From positions 1 through 64,000 of the forward strand of contig FMUA01000012.1 of NCBI GenBank assembly GCA_900100595.1: 64,000 bases of DNA. The letters are read 5' to 3'. Origin of the DNA: Ruminococcaceae bacterium P7. GTDB taxonomy: Bacteria > Bacillota > Clostridia > Oscillospirales > Acutalibacteraceae. Shown piece by piece: positions 25,201 through 33,883 of the stretch. The notes beneath the pieces were generated by a model. The model had not been told where the DNA came from and searched no databases. It was given only the letters and a program-made list of their open reading frames with translations. How positions within the stretch are numbered: position 1 is the first letter of the stretch; the number at the start of each line of letters is the position of its first letter. The translations under genes were made by a program, and so were the position numbers.

Positions 25201-25245
25201 TGCCGTCAGCGCCGCCGCGAGAAGCGCTATCATAATTTTTTTCAT
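22222..25245 (-). CDS. Secreted repeat protein with wall-binding motifs and a transglutaminase-like domain
   Basis: Start ATG 25245 (MKKIMIALLAAAL) is chosen because GGGAGG precedes it and the predicted transcription start (~25286) excludes the upstream ATG at 25284. After a signal peptide come eight ~88-residue fibronectin-III-like modules in two alternating types (GAARYGVFRKN... and GAEQYRVYRKTG...). A YYFTSSGEM-type wall-binding repeat region follows, then a transglutaminase-like C-terminal domain with Cys in GKGNCLSYG (~928), His in GGHGWAEI (~955) and Asp in YDPEW (~966): a complete Cys-His-Asp triad. Bacterial members act as cysteine proteases or crosslinking enzymes at the cell surface. 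It is the first gene of the MBOAT/AlgX-like/G5 operon. Confidence 0.87.
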   Translation of the reverse strand: MKKIMIALLAAALTAMSAVSISAAEADTLQAVAAGESIPGQESFNGPRITGFENTADGTVVYWTAYQNAAKYRLFLWDGMTWRGLGNTESLSFTHKGLKSEQTYRYTVRALNKDGDFISDYWKAGDENIFLAPPVIESLETTETGVQVTWNALEGAEQYRVYRRTGNGGWRRVADTAETTLLDKNVPSGEKVWYTVRCINADGSDWTSYYNEGKSIFYVATPYVTGFENTNEGTVIHWGKCDGAARYGVFRKNADGSWKGLGTSKTTSYLNEDVKTGETTVYTVRCLDSDGEFVSRFNREGWGYMFLEPPVIESLENTDEGVQVTWNALAGAEQYRVYRKTGDTGWKRIGDTKENTFIDKDAPSGEKISYTVRCINADASEWTSGYTSGKSIQFVKTPQITGFSNTADGTTIYWDKCDGAARYGVFRKNADGSWKGLGTSKTTEYTCTDVKSGETNIYTVRCLDSDGNFVSHFNRDGWSYMYLQPPVISSLKSVDNGVQIQWGALSGAEQYRVYRKTGDESWKRIADIKENSYVDTDAPSGKKISYTVRCINADGSDWTSYYNSGKSIQYVKTPQITDFENTEKGVKLSFTKCDGAARYGIFYKTVDGWKGLRSTADTEYLDTTVKNGETRTYTVRCLDSDYEFVSDFNGAGWTTRYFAPPQLTSVSRSGSANLVTWNAVDGADSYRLYRKTLGGGWARLFESTKETSYTDTTAQSNQLYAYTLRLMDEKGALISSYIDDAPFYYNGKIANGKITVGNQTYNFNNGKLRQGYVTIDGATYYFTSSGEMLKDCLVGSSAEGFRYAGKDGKIDYHYTGIAKNAYGSWYVENGVFSFDVRKAVTWGGNDWNILDGRAVKVTDEYDETLHRALKLVDKVCDSNMSKSDKLWKMFRYIQNAYVEMNPRIPHYHGDGWEILYANDMFVNGKGNCLSYGAEFAFIAKAIGYENVYACHSGGHGWAEIEGKVYDPEWGRHRFDNTYFGIDYNNNPTDNNYKAAIAPGYSWMRVKI
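23014..25131 (-). repeat. Eight ~264-bp coding repeats in an alternating A-B order
   Basis: The repeats encode the eight FN3-like modules. Odd and even modules are more alike than neighbours, giving a super-period of about 530 bp; for example the stretch near 23820-23875 recurs near 24350-24405 with few differences. This suggests growth by duplication of a two-module unit. Confidence 0.8.
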
Positions 25246-25292
25246 GAAACAAAAACCTCCCGTCTTATAGATAAAACTATGCATACTATTAT

Positions 25293-25321
25293 ATCATATC
25301 ACATACGCCGCGGTTTTTCAA
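25293..25321 (-). promoter_or_regulatory. Promoter of the repeat-protein/MBOAT operon
   Basis: On the minus strand, -35 TTGAAA (25316-25321), 17-bp spacer, -10 TATGAT (25293-25298); each hexamer is 5/6 to consensus. Predicted start of transcription is near 25286. Confidence 0.7.
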
Positions 25322-25391
25322 TCTTTTTGCCGTTTTTCGGCGTAAAATTTCAAATTCGGAACGAAAAAAATCATTGTGCAGAACAAAACAA

Positions 25392-25420
25392 TTGCAAACA
25401 GGCACAGACTATGTTATAAA
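25392..25420 (+). promoter_or_regulatory. Promoter of the ABC exporter operon
   Basis: -35 TTGCAA (25392-25397), 17-bp spacer, -10 TATAAA (25415-25420). It lies 30 bases before the ABC ATPase start codon. Confidence 0.7.
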
Positions 25421-25449
25421 ATAAGATAGAATACAAACGGGGTGAGACG

Positions 25450-26151
25450 ATGAGTCTGGTCGTATTTAAAAATGTATACAAGCGCTACCGCATGGGTGAA
25501 ATTACCATCAACGCCGTGGACGGCATTTCGTTCTCCGTGGAGGAGGGTGAATTTGCCGTAGTCGTCGGCGCTTCAGGCGCAGGAAAAACAACAGTACTCA
25601 ATATCCTCGGCGGTATGGACAGCTGCACCGAAGGAGAAATCCTTGTCATGGACAGGGATATCAGCCGCCTGAGCGATAAAGAACTGATCGCCTACCGCCG
25701 CTATGATATCGGCTTTGTCTTTCAGTTCTACAACCTCGTCCACAACCTCACCGCAAAGGAAAATGTTGAATTGGCGGCTCAGATCTGCCGTGATCCGATG
25801 GACAGCGAGCAGGCGCTCGAGAGCGTGGGACTGCTGGACAGAAAGGATAACTTCCCCGCGCAGCTTTCGGGCGGCGAGCAACAGAGAGTGAGTATCGCGA
25901 GAGCGCTGGCAAAGAATCCCAAGCTGCTGCTCTGCGACGAACCGACCGGCGCGCTTGATTACAATACGGGAAGACAGATCCTCGCCCTGCTGCAGGAAAC
26001 CTGCCGCAAGCAGAAAATGACCGTCGTGCTAATTACCCACAACAGCGCCATCACGCCGATGGCGGATCATGTGATCGAGATGAAAAGCGGCAAAATCGTC
26101 CGCGATATCTATAACGAGCATCCGAAGTCCATCGAGGAAATCGAATGGTAA
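25450..26151 (+). CDS. ABC transporter ATP-binding protein (MacB/LolD type)
   Basis: A 233-residue ATPase with Walker [11 protein letters not shown]-loop FQFYNLV, signature [10 protein letters not shown], Walker [13 protein letters not shown] and switch His in ITHNS. The sequence belongs to the MacB/LolD/FtsE branch that powers FtsX-like permeases. GGGGTGAGACG precedes ATG 25450. The permease gene begins 21 nt downstream, so the two form one operon with its own promoter. The substrate is not evident; a peptide, lipid or lipoprotein is typical of this branch. Confidence 0.93.
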   Translation: MSLVVFKNVYKRYRMGEITINAVDGISFSVEEGEFAVVVGASGAGKTTVLNILGGMDSCTEGEILVMDRDISRLSDKELIAYRRYDIGFVFQFYNLVHNLTAKENVELAAQICRDPMDSEQALESVGLLDRKDNFPAQLSGGEQQRVSIARALAKNPKLLLCDEPTGALDYNTGRQILALLQETCRKQKMTVVLITHNSAITPMADHVIEMKSGKIVRDIYNEHPKSIEEIEW

Positions 26152-26172
26152 ACACGCAACGTAGGTGATACA

Positions 26173-29100
26173 ATGACAAGAGCCTTGTTCAAAAATACCC
26201 TGCGCGAAATATGGAATACAAAAGCGAGATTTCTCTCCATTCTCGCGATCATCGCTCTGGGAGTGGGCTTCTTCGCGGGCATCAAGGCGACGCCGCCGTC
26301 GATGTACCGTCTTGCCGAGGAATACTACCGCGAAATACGCCTGATGGATTTCCGTCTGGTGTCAACCACGGGCTTTTCGGAGGATGACATTCAGGCTGTC
26401 AGCGAAACCTCGGGCGTCGAGGACGTCATGCCGTCCTATTTTTGCGACGTGCTGACTGCCTCCGAGGAGGGCGGCGATATTATCCGCGTGATCGCACTGC
26501 CGAAGGGCTACAGGGACAATCCTGCGCTCAATTCCGTCGTAGTGCGGGAAGGCCGCAATATTGAAAACAGCGGAGAGATCCTCACCGAAAGCGTCGCGTT
26601 CGCGAACCACCGCTATCAGGTCGGCGGAACGGTGCATTTTGCTCCGAGTGCGGGAGACAACGCGCTCTCCGATATGCTCGCGCGCAGTGAGTTCAATATC
26701 GTCGGCAAGGTGGAATCGCCGCTGTATATCTCCTATCAGCGCGGCAACACGACTATCGGAAACGGAAAAATCGACGAGTACATGTACGTCTCCGCGGAGG
26801 ACTTCGCCTTTCCGCGCTATACGGAGCTGTATGTGAAAGCAGTTCTTCCCGACGACCTCTCTCCTTTCTCCGACGGATATCAGGAGGAGATCGAGGATAT
26901 CAAAAAGCGTCTGGAACAAACCGCAAAAGAACGCGAGGAAGCGTTTCAGGTCGAGGTCATCGACGAGGCAAACGCGCAGCTCGACGACGCAAAGAAAACC
27001 TATCAAACAGAAAAAACTAACGCAGATAATAAGCTGCGCGACGCGGAAAAGCAACTGGAGGACGGCGAGCAGGAATACAGGGACAAAATCGCCGACGCGG
27101 AAGCGCAGCTTGACGACGCGCGCGCAAAGATCACTGACGGCGAAGCGCAGCTCTATGACGCGGAGCGCGAATACAACAGCAAAATCGCCTCCGCCGAAAA
27201 GCAGCTCAATGACAAAAGCAAAGAGCTCAGCGATGCGGAAAAGCAATATGATCAATCTGTCAGGGACGCCGAAAAGCAGATCGCCGACGCGCAGGCGAAG
27301 ATCAACAGCGGATGGGCGCAATATAACGCCTCACTCGCCGAATACAAGGAGAATGAAGATCTGTTCGGCTACCTTGAGAAAACGCAGAAGGCGCTGCACC
27401 AGATCACCGACGCGGTCAAGACAATAGACGCGGAAAAGCTCTCGGAGCAGCTTCACTCCATTATCGACACAGCAAACGAGATACTCAAACAGCTTGAGGA
27501 GCGGAAAACGCTCACACCCGAACAGGCAAAGCGCGTGAAAGCCGTGCTCGACGGCTGCGAAAAGCTAATTGCCGACACGCAGAAGCTCCTCGACAGCACC
27601 GTCGCGCTGCTGGAAAAAGCACAGGAAACGCTGGACACGCTGGATGACCAATATCATCAGATCGGAGAGCAGCTCGCACAGGCGGAGCGTGATTTGATCA
27701 GCGCGCAAAAGGAGCTGGACAAAAAAGCCGCAGACGGCAAGGCGAGTCTTGACGAGGCGCGCGCACAGCTTGACAGCGGAAAAACACAGCTGAGCGAAGC
27801 GCGCGGCGAACTGGAATCACAGAAAAAGAGCGGCCGCAGTCAGCTCGACAACGCCGCCCGGGAACTGGAGGCCGCCAGAGCAGCACTCGCGGGCGGCATC
27901 GAAAAGCTGGAAACCGAACGGGCTGACGGACGCGAAAAGCTCGATAACGCGCGAAAAGAGCTTGACGACAAAAGCAGCGAAGCGGAAAAAAAATTCAGAG
28001 ACGCAAAAGCCTCTATCGACGAGGCACAGGCGGAAGTCGACAAGCTGTCGCCGTCAGACTGGTATACCTTCACACGCTCGGATAACCCCGGCTACGACAG
28101 CTACTCCTCCAACGCCGACCGTCTTGACGCGGTCGCTTCGGTGTTCCCGCTGTTTTTCCTGCTTGTTGCGGTGCTGGTCTGCGTGACGACCATGACGCGT
28201 CTGATCGAAGAAAAGCGCGTAGAAATCGCGACGCTCAAGGCGCTCGGCTACGGCAGCGGCTCCATCATCCTCAAATATGTGATTTACGCAGTTCTTGCCG
28301 CCGCAGCCGGCAGCATTCTTGGCATTACGGCAGGTATGCTGAGTCTGCCGTTCATCATCTATGACGCGTACCGCATCATGTTCTATATCGGCAACATCAC
28401 GCTGGTGCCGCATCTGCCGTCCATTGTGCTGGGTATTCTGGCGGCTGTGGTCACAACGGCGGCGGTCTCGGTCATCGTCTGCCTGAAATCCCTGCGGGAA
28501 AAGCCCGCTCAGGCGATGCGCCCCAAGGCGCCGAAAGCAGGCAAGCGGATTCTGCTCGAATATATGACCCCGGTCTGGAAGCGCATGAGCTTCACCCGAA
28601 AGCTGACGGCGCGCAACCTGTTCCGCTACAAAATCAGAATGCTGATGACAGTCATCGGCGTTGCGGGCTGTACCGCGCTGATCGTGGCAGCGTTCGGTCT
28701 GCTCAACAGCTTTGTCCCGCTGACGGAAACGCAATTCACGGAAATCTTCCACTATGACGTGGTAGTCGTGCCGAAAGACGGCGGAACCGCCGGAGAGCTG
28801 GATTATTTAAAGGAGCTTGTCGCCGCTACGGGAAATACGGAGGATATGCTGCTTGCCTCTCAGGAACAGCTGACCGTCAGCTTCAACGGAAAAGAAAACA
28901 CGGAATCCACCTATTTGCAGGTGACGCAGTCACCCGAGAGCTTTGAGCGCATGATGACGCTGCGCACGCGTGTCGGAAAGCAGCCGCTTTCTCTCGACGA
29001 CAACAGCGTGATGATCAACGAATGGCTGGCAAACAAGCTGGGAATCTCGGTCGGTGACGTCATCACGCTGAAAACCGACAATAATGAAGCGGAAGCCACC

Positions 29101-29733
29101 GTCGGCGGCATCTATGAGCAATATATCTATAACTATGTGCTGCTCACTCCGCAGTATTACGAAGCACTTTTCGGCAAAGCCCCTGTTTACAATATGCTCG
29201 ACGTCCGCCTTTCGGACAACAGCGACGAGGCGCAGGAAGCCTTTTCTGTCGGGCTGCTGGACGACAGCCGCATCGTTGCGGTATCGTTCCTCAATCAGAA
29301 TGTCAGCGACTTTAAAAACATGCTCAATGCGCTGAATATGGTGGTCGTCGTCATGATCGTCTGCGCGTCCGGACTCGCTTTCGTCGTCCTGTACAACCTG
29401 ACCAATATCAATATCGCGGAACGCGTGCGCGAAATCGCTACCTTCAAGGTGCTCGGCTTCTATAACAACGAAACCTCGCGCTTCATCTACCGCGAGAATA
29501 TTCTCCTCACGCTGATGGGTATTGCCGCCGGGCTGGTGCTCGGGGTATTCCTGACAGGCTTCATCATCCGCACCGTCGAGGTCGATAACGTCATGTTCGG
29601 ACGTGACATCTACCTTTCCACCTATGTTTACGCCTCACTGCTCACGATGGCGTTCTCGCTGCTGGTCAACTTCTTTATGAGCTTTAAAATCAAGGCGGTC
29701 AATATGGTGGAAAGCCTGAAAAGCGTCGAATGA
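26173..29733 (+). CDS. FtsX-like ABC permease with a very long extracellular coiled coil
   Basis: A TM segment near 18-38 is followed by a MacB-type periplasmic-core-like region (to ~230) and then by about 400 residues (~235-640) of heptad-rich, Ala/Glu/Asp/Lys-rich sequence with repeated DAEKQL / DNARKEL / QLDSGK units. This predicts long helical hairpins outside the membrane. Two FtsX-like domains follow (TM groups about 655-790 and 1060-1180), separated by a second extracellular domain. The architecture is typical of large clostridial FtsX permeases of 1100-1200 residues. Together with the upstream ATPase it would work as a mechanotransducing exporter or regulator of a wall enzyme. Operon ends at the terminator at 29770. 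Confidence 0.9.
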   Translation: MTRALFKNTLREIWNTKARFLSILAIIALGVGFFAGIKATPPSMYRLAEEYYREIRLMDFRLVSTTGFSEDDIQAVSETSGVEDVMPSYFCDVLTASEEGGDIIRVIALPKGYRDNPALNSVVVREGRNIENSGEILTESVAFANHRYQVGGTVHFAPSAGDNALSDMLARSEFNIVGKVESPLYISYQRGNTTIGNGKIDEYMYVSAEDFAFPRYTELYVKAVLPDDLSPFSDGYQEEIEDIKKRLEQTAKEREEAFQVEVIDEANAQLDDAKKTYQTEKTNADNKLRDAEKQLEDGEQEYRDKIADAEAQLDDARAKITDGEAQLYDAEREYNSKIASAEKQLNDKSKELSDAEKQYDQSVRDAEKQIADAQAKINSGWAQYNASLAEYKENEDLFGYLEKTQKALHQITDAVKTIDAEKLSEQLHSIIDTANEILKQLEERKTLTPEQAKRVKAVLDGCEKLIADTQKLLDSTVALLEKAQETLDTLDDQYHQIGEQLAQAERDLISAQKELDKKAADGKASLDEARAQLDSGKTQLSEARGELESQKKSGRSQLDNAARELEAARAALAGGIEKLETERADGREKLDNARKELDDKSSEAEKKFRDAKASIDEAQAEVDKLSPSDWYTFTRSDNPGYDSYSSNADRLDAVASVFPLFFLLVAVLVCVTTMTRLIEEKRVEIATLKALGYGSGSIILKYVIYAVLAAAAGSILGITAGMLSLPFIIYDAYRIMFYIGNITLVPHLPSIVLGILAAVVTTAAVSVIVCLKSLREKPAQAMRPKAPKAGKRILLEYMTPVWKRMSFTRKLTARNLFRYKIRMLMTVIGVAGCTALIVAAFGLLNSFVPLTETQFTEIFHYDVVVVPKDGGTAGELDYLKELVAATGNTEDMLLASQEQLTVSFNGKENTESTYLQVTQSPESFERMMTLRTRVGKQPLSLDDNSVMINEWLANKLGISVGDVITLKTDNNEAEATVGGIYEQYIYNYVLLTPQYYEALFGKAPVYNMLDVRLSDNSDEAQEAFSVGLLDDSRIVAVSFLNQNVSDFKNMLNALNMVVVVMIVCASGLAFVVLYNLTNINIAERVREIATFKVLGFYNNETSRFIYRENILLTLMGIAAGLVLGVFLTGFIIRTVEVDNVMFGRDIYLSTYVYASLLTMAFSLLVNFFMSFKIKAVNMVESLKSVE

Positions 29734-29769
29734 GCTAGGATATGTCATATCAATTATATCATATAGTAA

Positions 29770-29806
29770 AAGGTCGTCCCGCTTTGAGACGACCTTATTC
29801 TTATTC
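29770..29806. terminator. Bidirectional terminator between the ABC and GDP-fucose operons
   Basis: A 9-bp perfect stem (29770-29778 AAGGTCGTC with 29788-29796) has ATTCTTATT on the + side and CTTTTACTATAT on the minus side. It lies between two convergent operons. Confidence 0.7.
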
Positions 29807-29841
29807 CCGAAGGATGGAACGGGGATTCGTATTCTGCCCCG

Positions 29842-31530
29842 TTATTCAAAATATTTGTCCATATCCTGTACCAGTATTCTCTCGGTATCTCCCGCTTCCT
29901 GCATGCTGACGCCTGTTACGGAAAGATATATTTTCAGCTTTGGCTCTGTGCCCGAAGGTCTGACGACAACGGAACAGTTATCCTCGAGCAGGAATTTGAT
30001 TACATCCGATTTCGGCAAACCGTCAAGCCCCTGCGCGTAATCCAGAACCTTGACCACCTTTTTTCCTCCAATCGAGGTAATTCTTTCGCGGCAGGCTCTC
30101 ATGATTTCCTGCATCTTTGCAAAGCCTTTCGAGCCTTCAAACCGGTAGGAGTGCAGGGTATTCAGGCGGTAGCCGTACTCTTTGTAAAGCGATTCGAGCA
30201 TGTCGATCAGGCTGAGACCCAGCGTTTGATAATACGCGAACATCTCACAGATCAGGAACGCGCCGTCGACAGCGTCCTTGTCCCGAACATATCCGCCGCT
30301 CAGATAGCCATAGCTCTCTTCCATTCCGAAAATATAGCTGCTTTCCTTTCCCTGCTGCTCCAGAAGTCCGATCTGCTCTCCGATGAACTTGAAGCCTGTC
30401 AGCACATTTACGGTACGCACTCCGTAAGCCGCCGCTATGCGCTCTGCCAAATCGGTCGTCACGATCGTTTTGATAAACACGGGACTCTGCGGCATCGTGC
30501 CGTTTTCCGTACGCTTTCGGCAAATATAATCGAGAAGCAGCATTCCCGTTTCGTTTCCTGACAGGAGCCGGTACTCCCCATCGGGCGTCTTTACGGCAAT
30601 TCCTACGCGGTCGCAGTCGGGATCGGTGGCAAGCAGCAAATCGGCGTTGTACCTTTCCGCGTACTCCATTCCGAGCGACATCGCTTCCTTTATCTCGGGA
30701 TTCGGGTACGGACAGGTCGTGAAATTGCCGTCAGGTTCTTCCTGCTCCCTGACAACGGTGATATTGGTATATCCGCTCTCGTTGAGCGTGCGGAGCACGG
30801 GCTTCAATCCCGTTCCGTGAAGCGGTGAGTAAACAACGGCAACATTCTTGTCGATCTGATCGTTTTCCGAAAGCACCGACTGCTTCTTCACCTCCCCGAC
30901 AAAGGCGGTATAGATATCGTCGCTGATATATTCTATCGCGCCGCTCTCCAGTCCCTGTTCAAAGCTGCCTGTTTTGACGTCCGCAAAAATTTCCAGCTTT
31001 TCGATTTCCGCGAGAATGGTTTTCGCCGCTTCCGTTGTGATCTGACAGCCGTCCGCGCCGTACACCTTGTAGCCGTTATATTCCGAAGGATTGTGCGACG
31101 CCGTTACCATGATGCCTGCGGCACAGTGCAGCGCGCGTACCGCATACGACAGACACGGCGTGGGCATCAGCTCGGAATAAATATAGACCTTGATGCCGTT
31201 CGCCGCGAATACTCCTGCGGCAACCTTTGAAAACAGGTCGGATTTGATTCTCGAATCATAGCTTACCGCGATCTTCCTGTCCTTTTCGGGGAAGCTTTTT
31301 ACGATATAATCCGCCAGTCCCTGTGACGCCTTCGCGACAACATGAATATTCATTCGGTTCGTACCCGCGCCGATGACACCGCGCAGACCGCCTGTTCCGA
31401 ACGCAAGGTTCCGATAAAACGCGTCCTCGATCTTCGCTTCGTCGGCGGCAATGTCGGACAGCTCCTTTTCTACATCCGCGTCGCCCTTTGCCAGTTCGCA
31501 CCAACGCTTATATTCCTGAATATAGTCCAT
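29842..31530 (-). CDS. Phosphohexomutase (phosphoglucomutase/phosphomannomutase)
   Basis: A 562-residue alpha-phosphohexomutase with the active-site serine loop TASHNPSEYNG (Ser145), the metal loop DPDCDRVGIA (~307), the sugar-recognition GMEESYGY motif and the phosphate-binding RPSGTEPKLK near the end. The length matches PgcA-type enzymes. It interconverts hexose 6- and 1-phosphates. In this operon its likely duty is mannose-6-P to mannose-1-P, supplying ManC; glucose-1-P for the rhamnose and UDP-glucose routes is equally possible. It is the last gene of the GDP-fucose operon, 52 nt after manA across a strong hairpin. Confidence 0.92.
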   Translation of the reverse strand: MDYIQEYKRWCELAKGDADVEKELSDIAADEAKIEDAFYRNLAFGTGGLRGVIGAGTNRMNIHVVAKASQGLADYIVKSFPEKDRKIAVSYDSRIKSDLFSKVAAGVFAANGIKVYIYSELMPTPCLSYAVRALHCAAGIMVTASHNPSEYNGYKVYGADGCQITTEAAKTILAEIEKLEIFADVKTGSFEQGLESGAIEYISDDIYTAFVGEVKKQSVLSENDQIDKNVAVVYSPLHGTGLKPVLRTLNESGYTNITVVREQEEPDGNFTTCPYPNPEIKEAMSLGMEYAERYNADLLLATDPDCDRVGIAVKTPDGEYRLLSGNETGMLLLDYICRKRTENGTMPQSPVFIKTIVTTDLAERIAAAYGVRTVNVLTGFKFIGEQIGLLEQQGKESSYIFGMEESYGYLSGGYVRDKDAVDGAFLICEMFAYYQTLGLSLIDMLESLYKEYGYRLNTLHSYRFEGSKGFAKMQEIMRACRERITSIGGKKVVKVLDYAQGLDGLPKSDVIKFLLEDNCSVVVRPSGTEPKLKIYLSVTGVSMQEAGDTERILVQDMDKYFE

Positions 31531-31553
31531 AGTTTTCCTCCGTTTATTTGAAA

Positions 31554-31579
31554 TCGCGCCGTCTGAACCGACGGCGCGA
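31554..31579 (-). terminator. Strong hairpin between manA and the phosphohexomutase gene
   Basis: A 10-bp perfect G+C-rich stem (31554-31563 TCGCGCCGTC with 31570-31579, 6-nt loop). No real T-run follows on the minus strand, so it may be a partial terminator or mRNA processing site that tunes the last gene of the operon. Confidence 0.45.
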
Positions 31580-31582
31580 CGC

Positions 31583-32599
31583 TCAGCAGCTCACCTTGAG
31601 CAATGCCGCTTTTCCGTATATTTCCATTTCAACACTGTCTGCGGGCACAAAGATGCAATCGCCCTTGAAAAACAGAAGTACTTCTTCTCCGTAAAACATA
31701 ATGCCGCATCCGCTCAGACACAGGAGCACATTGAATGACACTTCTCCCACCTGAAACGGAACCTTGTCTTTCCGCTTTTCGGTGTTCAGTATGATTCTTT
31801 CGACCTGAAAATACTTGCACCTGCACAGCAATTCCGACGCCCAGCCCGGCTGATATTTCAGAACCCGCATCGGCTGGTGAGGCTCCGCACTGCTGTCCAG
31901 ACCCGCCACCTCCAGCGCCTTGTCCACGTGGAGCTGCCGTTTCCTGCCGTTCTTATCCACACGGTCATAATCGTAAAGGCGGTATGTCAGATTGGAGTTC
32001 TCCTGGATTTCGGCGATCAGCGCGCCTGCCCCGATCGCGTGAATCGTCCCTGCTTCAATGTAAAATACATCGTCCTTTTTGATCGATACCTTTTGCAGAT
32101 ATTTTTCCAGCTTGCCGTTTTCTATGGCGCTGCGGATGGTTTTCTTGTCCGTCTTATGGTGCAGACCGTAAACCAGACTCGCTTCGGGCGCCGCGTCGAG
32201 GACATACCACATCTCCGTTTTTCCGAGCTGACCGTTTTCATGCGCGGCGGCGTATTCGTCATCCGGATGAACCTGAACGGACAGATCCTGCTTCGCGTCG
32301 ATCAATTTGATCAATATCGGAAGTTCTCCCTGTGTGCGCGGATGCGTGCCCAGAAATTCCGGATGCCGCTTAAGCACCTCCGTCAGCGTCATTCCCTTGA
32401 ATGTGCCGCTGACAACGGTGCTCGGCCCGTCGGGATGCGTTGAACATTCCCATGTTTCCGCCAGCGGAGACATCGGAATGTTTTTCCCGAAATCGTCATT
32501 CAGCCGCTCGCCGCCCCACAGATAGTCCTTTCCGACCGGTTTTAATAGAAAAGGTTTGTTTTGTTTATTCGAGAGGGAATTTCTGTTTGTCCTGTACAT
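31583..32599 (-). CDS. manA: Mannose-6-phosphate isomerase, class I
   Basis: A 338-residue cupin-fold isomerase with the zinc-binding segment VQVHPDD, followed by KTEMWYVLD, and the later EAGTIHAIGAG motif. It converts fructose-6-P to mannose-6-P, the entry step of the GDP-mannose/GDP-fucose route. ATG 32599 lies 35 nt inside the end of manC and has GGAGAGGATATCA in front, so the overlap is real and the two genes are coupled. Confidence 0.93.
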   Translation of the reverse strand: MYRTNRNSLSNKQNKPFLLKPVGKDYLWGGERLNDDFGKNIPMSPLAETWECSTHPDGPSTVVSGTFKGMTLTEVLKRHPEFLGTHPRTQGELPILIKLIDAKQDLSVQVHPDDEYAAAHENGQLGKTEMWYVLDAAPEASLVYGLHHKTDKKTIRSAIENGKLEKYLQKVSIKKDDVFYIEAGTIHAIGAGALIAEIQENSNLTYRLYDYDRVDKNGRKRQLHVDKALEVAGLDSSAEPHQPMRVLKYQPGWASELLCRCKYFQVERIILNTEKRKDKVPFQVGEVSFNVLLCLSGCGIMFYGEEVLLFFKGDCIFVPADSVEMEIYGKAALLKVSC

Positions 32600-33878
32600 T
32601 GATATCCTCTCCGAGCTGAACCTCGATGAGCTGCAGTTCCGTTACGGCAAATACCGTGTGACGACAGCCTGCCTGCATGGTCACAACATCACCGACCGTA
32701 AATTCCTGCTCCATTCCGTCAACCACGGTCTTTCCTTTGCCCGAGATACAGACCCACACCTCATCACGGTTTTTGTGGCTGTGATAATTCATGCTGTTCC
32801 CCGGGGTCAGTGTCACCTTGATCGTCAGGCTGCTTGACTCGACGTCAAGTACACGGAAGCTTCCCCATGATTTCTCGGCAAACATGATCTGCTGATCGAT
32901 CTTGTCCACATAGGGCTTGATGTAGCTGGACTCGTCCTTATCGGAAACCAATATTCCCTCGGGACTTGCGGAAATGACAACGTCATGCAGTCCCATCGCA
33001 AGCACAGGGACATTCAGCTCATTGATGATATTCACGCCCGTGCAGGTCTCGCTCATCATCGCGTCGCCGATCGCGGCATCCGTCATTGCCTCTGTCAGCG
33101 TGTTCCATGTGCCGAGATCCTTCCACTGACCTCCGAAACGCATCACCTGAATCTTTTCCTCTTTTTCTACGACGGCATAATCAAAGCTGATTTTTGTAAG
33201 CGTGCCGTATTTCGTGAAAAGATCCTGATAATCCGCGAAATCAATCAGCTCATGGGCGCGGTCAAGTACATACTTTAATCGATACGCGAACACGCCGCCG
33301 TTCCAGAGCGCGCCCTGAGAAATGTATTTTTTCGCCGTTTGCGTGTCGGGCTTTTCCTTAAAGGTCGACACGGCGCTTACCGCATCCTTGCTTTCGGGAA
33401 TAATATACCCGTACTTCTCGCTGGGATAGGTAGGCTCTATTCCCATCAGCACAAGATTGGCTTCTCCCTTATCCGCCTGCTCTCCGAGCGCCTTGAGCGC
33501 CGCGAAATAGTCGTCATCCACATAAGGGTCTACGGGACACACCACCACCGCTTCATCCTCGGGAACACCCAGAACGTCATGCAGATATGCCGTCGCAAGC
33601 GCGATTGCGGGAAACGTGTCTCGGCGGCACGGCTCTACGGATATCCCGACATTGTCTCCCAGCTGGTTATGGATCGCGGATACCTGGGTTTTCGACGTCG
33701 CTATCGTCACCCTCGCTTCGCTGTCGATTTTTTTGATCTGGCGGTATACTCTCTGAACCATCGATTCATACTGACCGTCATCCGTTTTGAATATCTTGAT
33801 AAACTGCTTAGATCGGATGTCATTGGAAAGCGGCCACAGTCTTTTTCCCGAACCACCCGAAAGCAAGACAATATTCAT
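32565..33878 (-). CDS. manC: Mannose-1-phosphate guanylyltransferase with C-terminal cupin
   Basis: The N-terminal nucleotidyltransferase has LLSGGSGKRLWPLS and the C-terminal ~120 residues form a cupin (NYHSHKNRDEVWV), the layout of bacterial ManC/AlgA-type enzymes. It makes GDP-mannose from mannose-1-P and GTP. A separate manA follows, so the cupin domain need not provide isomerase activity. An ATG at 33884 shares a base with the fcl stop (TAATG), but 33878 (MNIVLLSGG) is placed better relative to GAGAGG. Confidence 0.93.
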   Translation of the reverse strand: MNIVLLSGGSGKRLWPLSNDIRSKQFIKIFKTDDGQYESMVQRVYRQIKKIDSEARVTIATSKTQVSAIHNQLGDNVGISVEPCRRDTFPAIALATAYLHDVLGVPEDEAVVVCPVDPYVDDDYFAALKALGEQADKGEANLVLMGIEPTYPSEKYGYIIPESKDAVSAVSTFKEKPDTQTAKKYISQGALWNGGVFAYRLKYVLDRAHELIDFADYQDLFTKYGTLTKISFDYAVVEKEEKIQVMRFGGQWKDLGTWNTLTEAMTDAAIGDAMMSETCTGVNIINELNVPVLAMGLHDVVISASPEGILVSDKDESSYIKPYVDKIDQQIMFAEKSWGSFRVLDVESSSLTIKVTLTPGNSMNYHSHKNRDEVWVCISGKGKTVVDGMEQEFTVGDVVTMQAGCRHTVFAVTELQLIEVQLGEDINVQDKQKFPLE

Positions 33879-33883
33879 ATTCA

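Noticed and set aside
26362..27321. 319-residue open frame on the - strand
   Set aside because: Antisense to the coiled-coil part of the FtsX permease; the repetitive Val/Leu/Phe pattern mirrors the Glu/Asp/Lys repeats.
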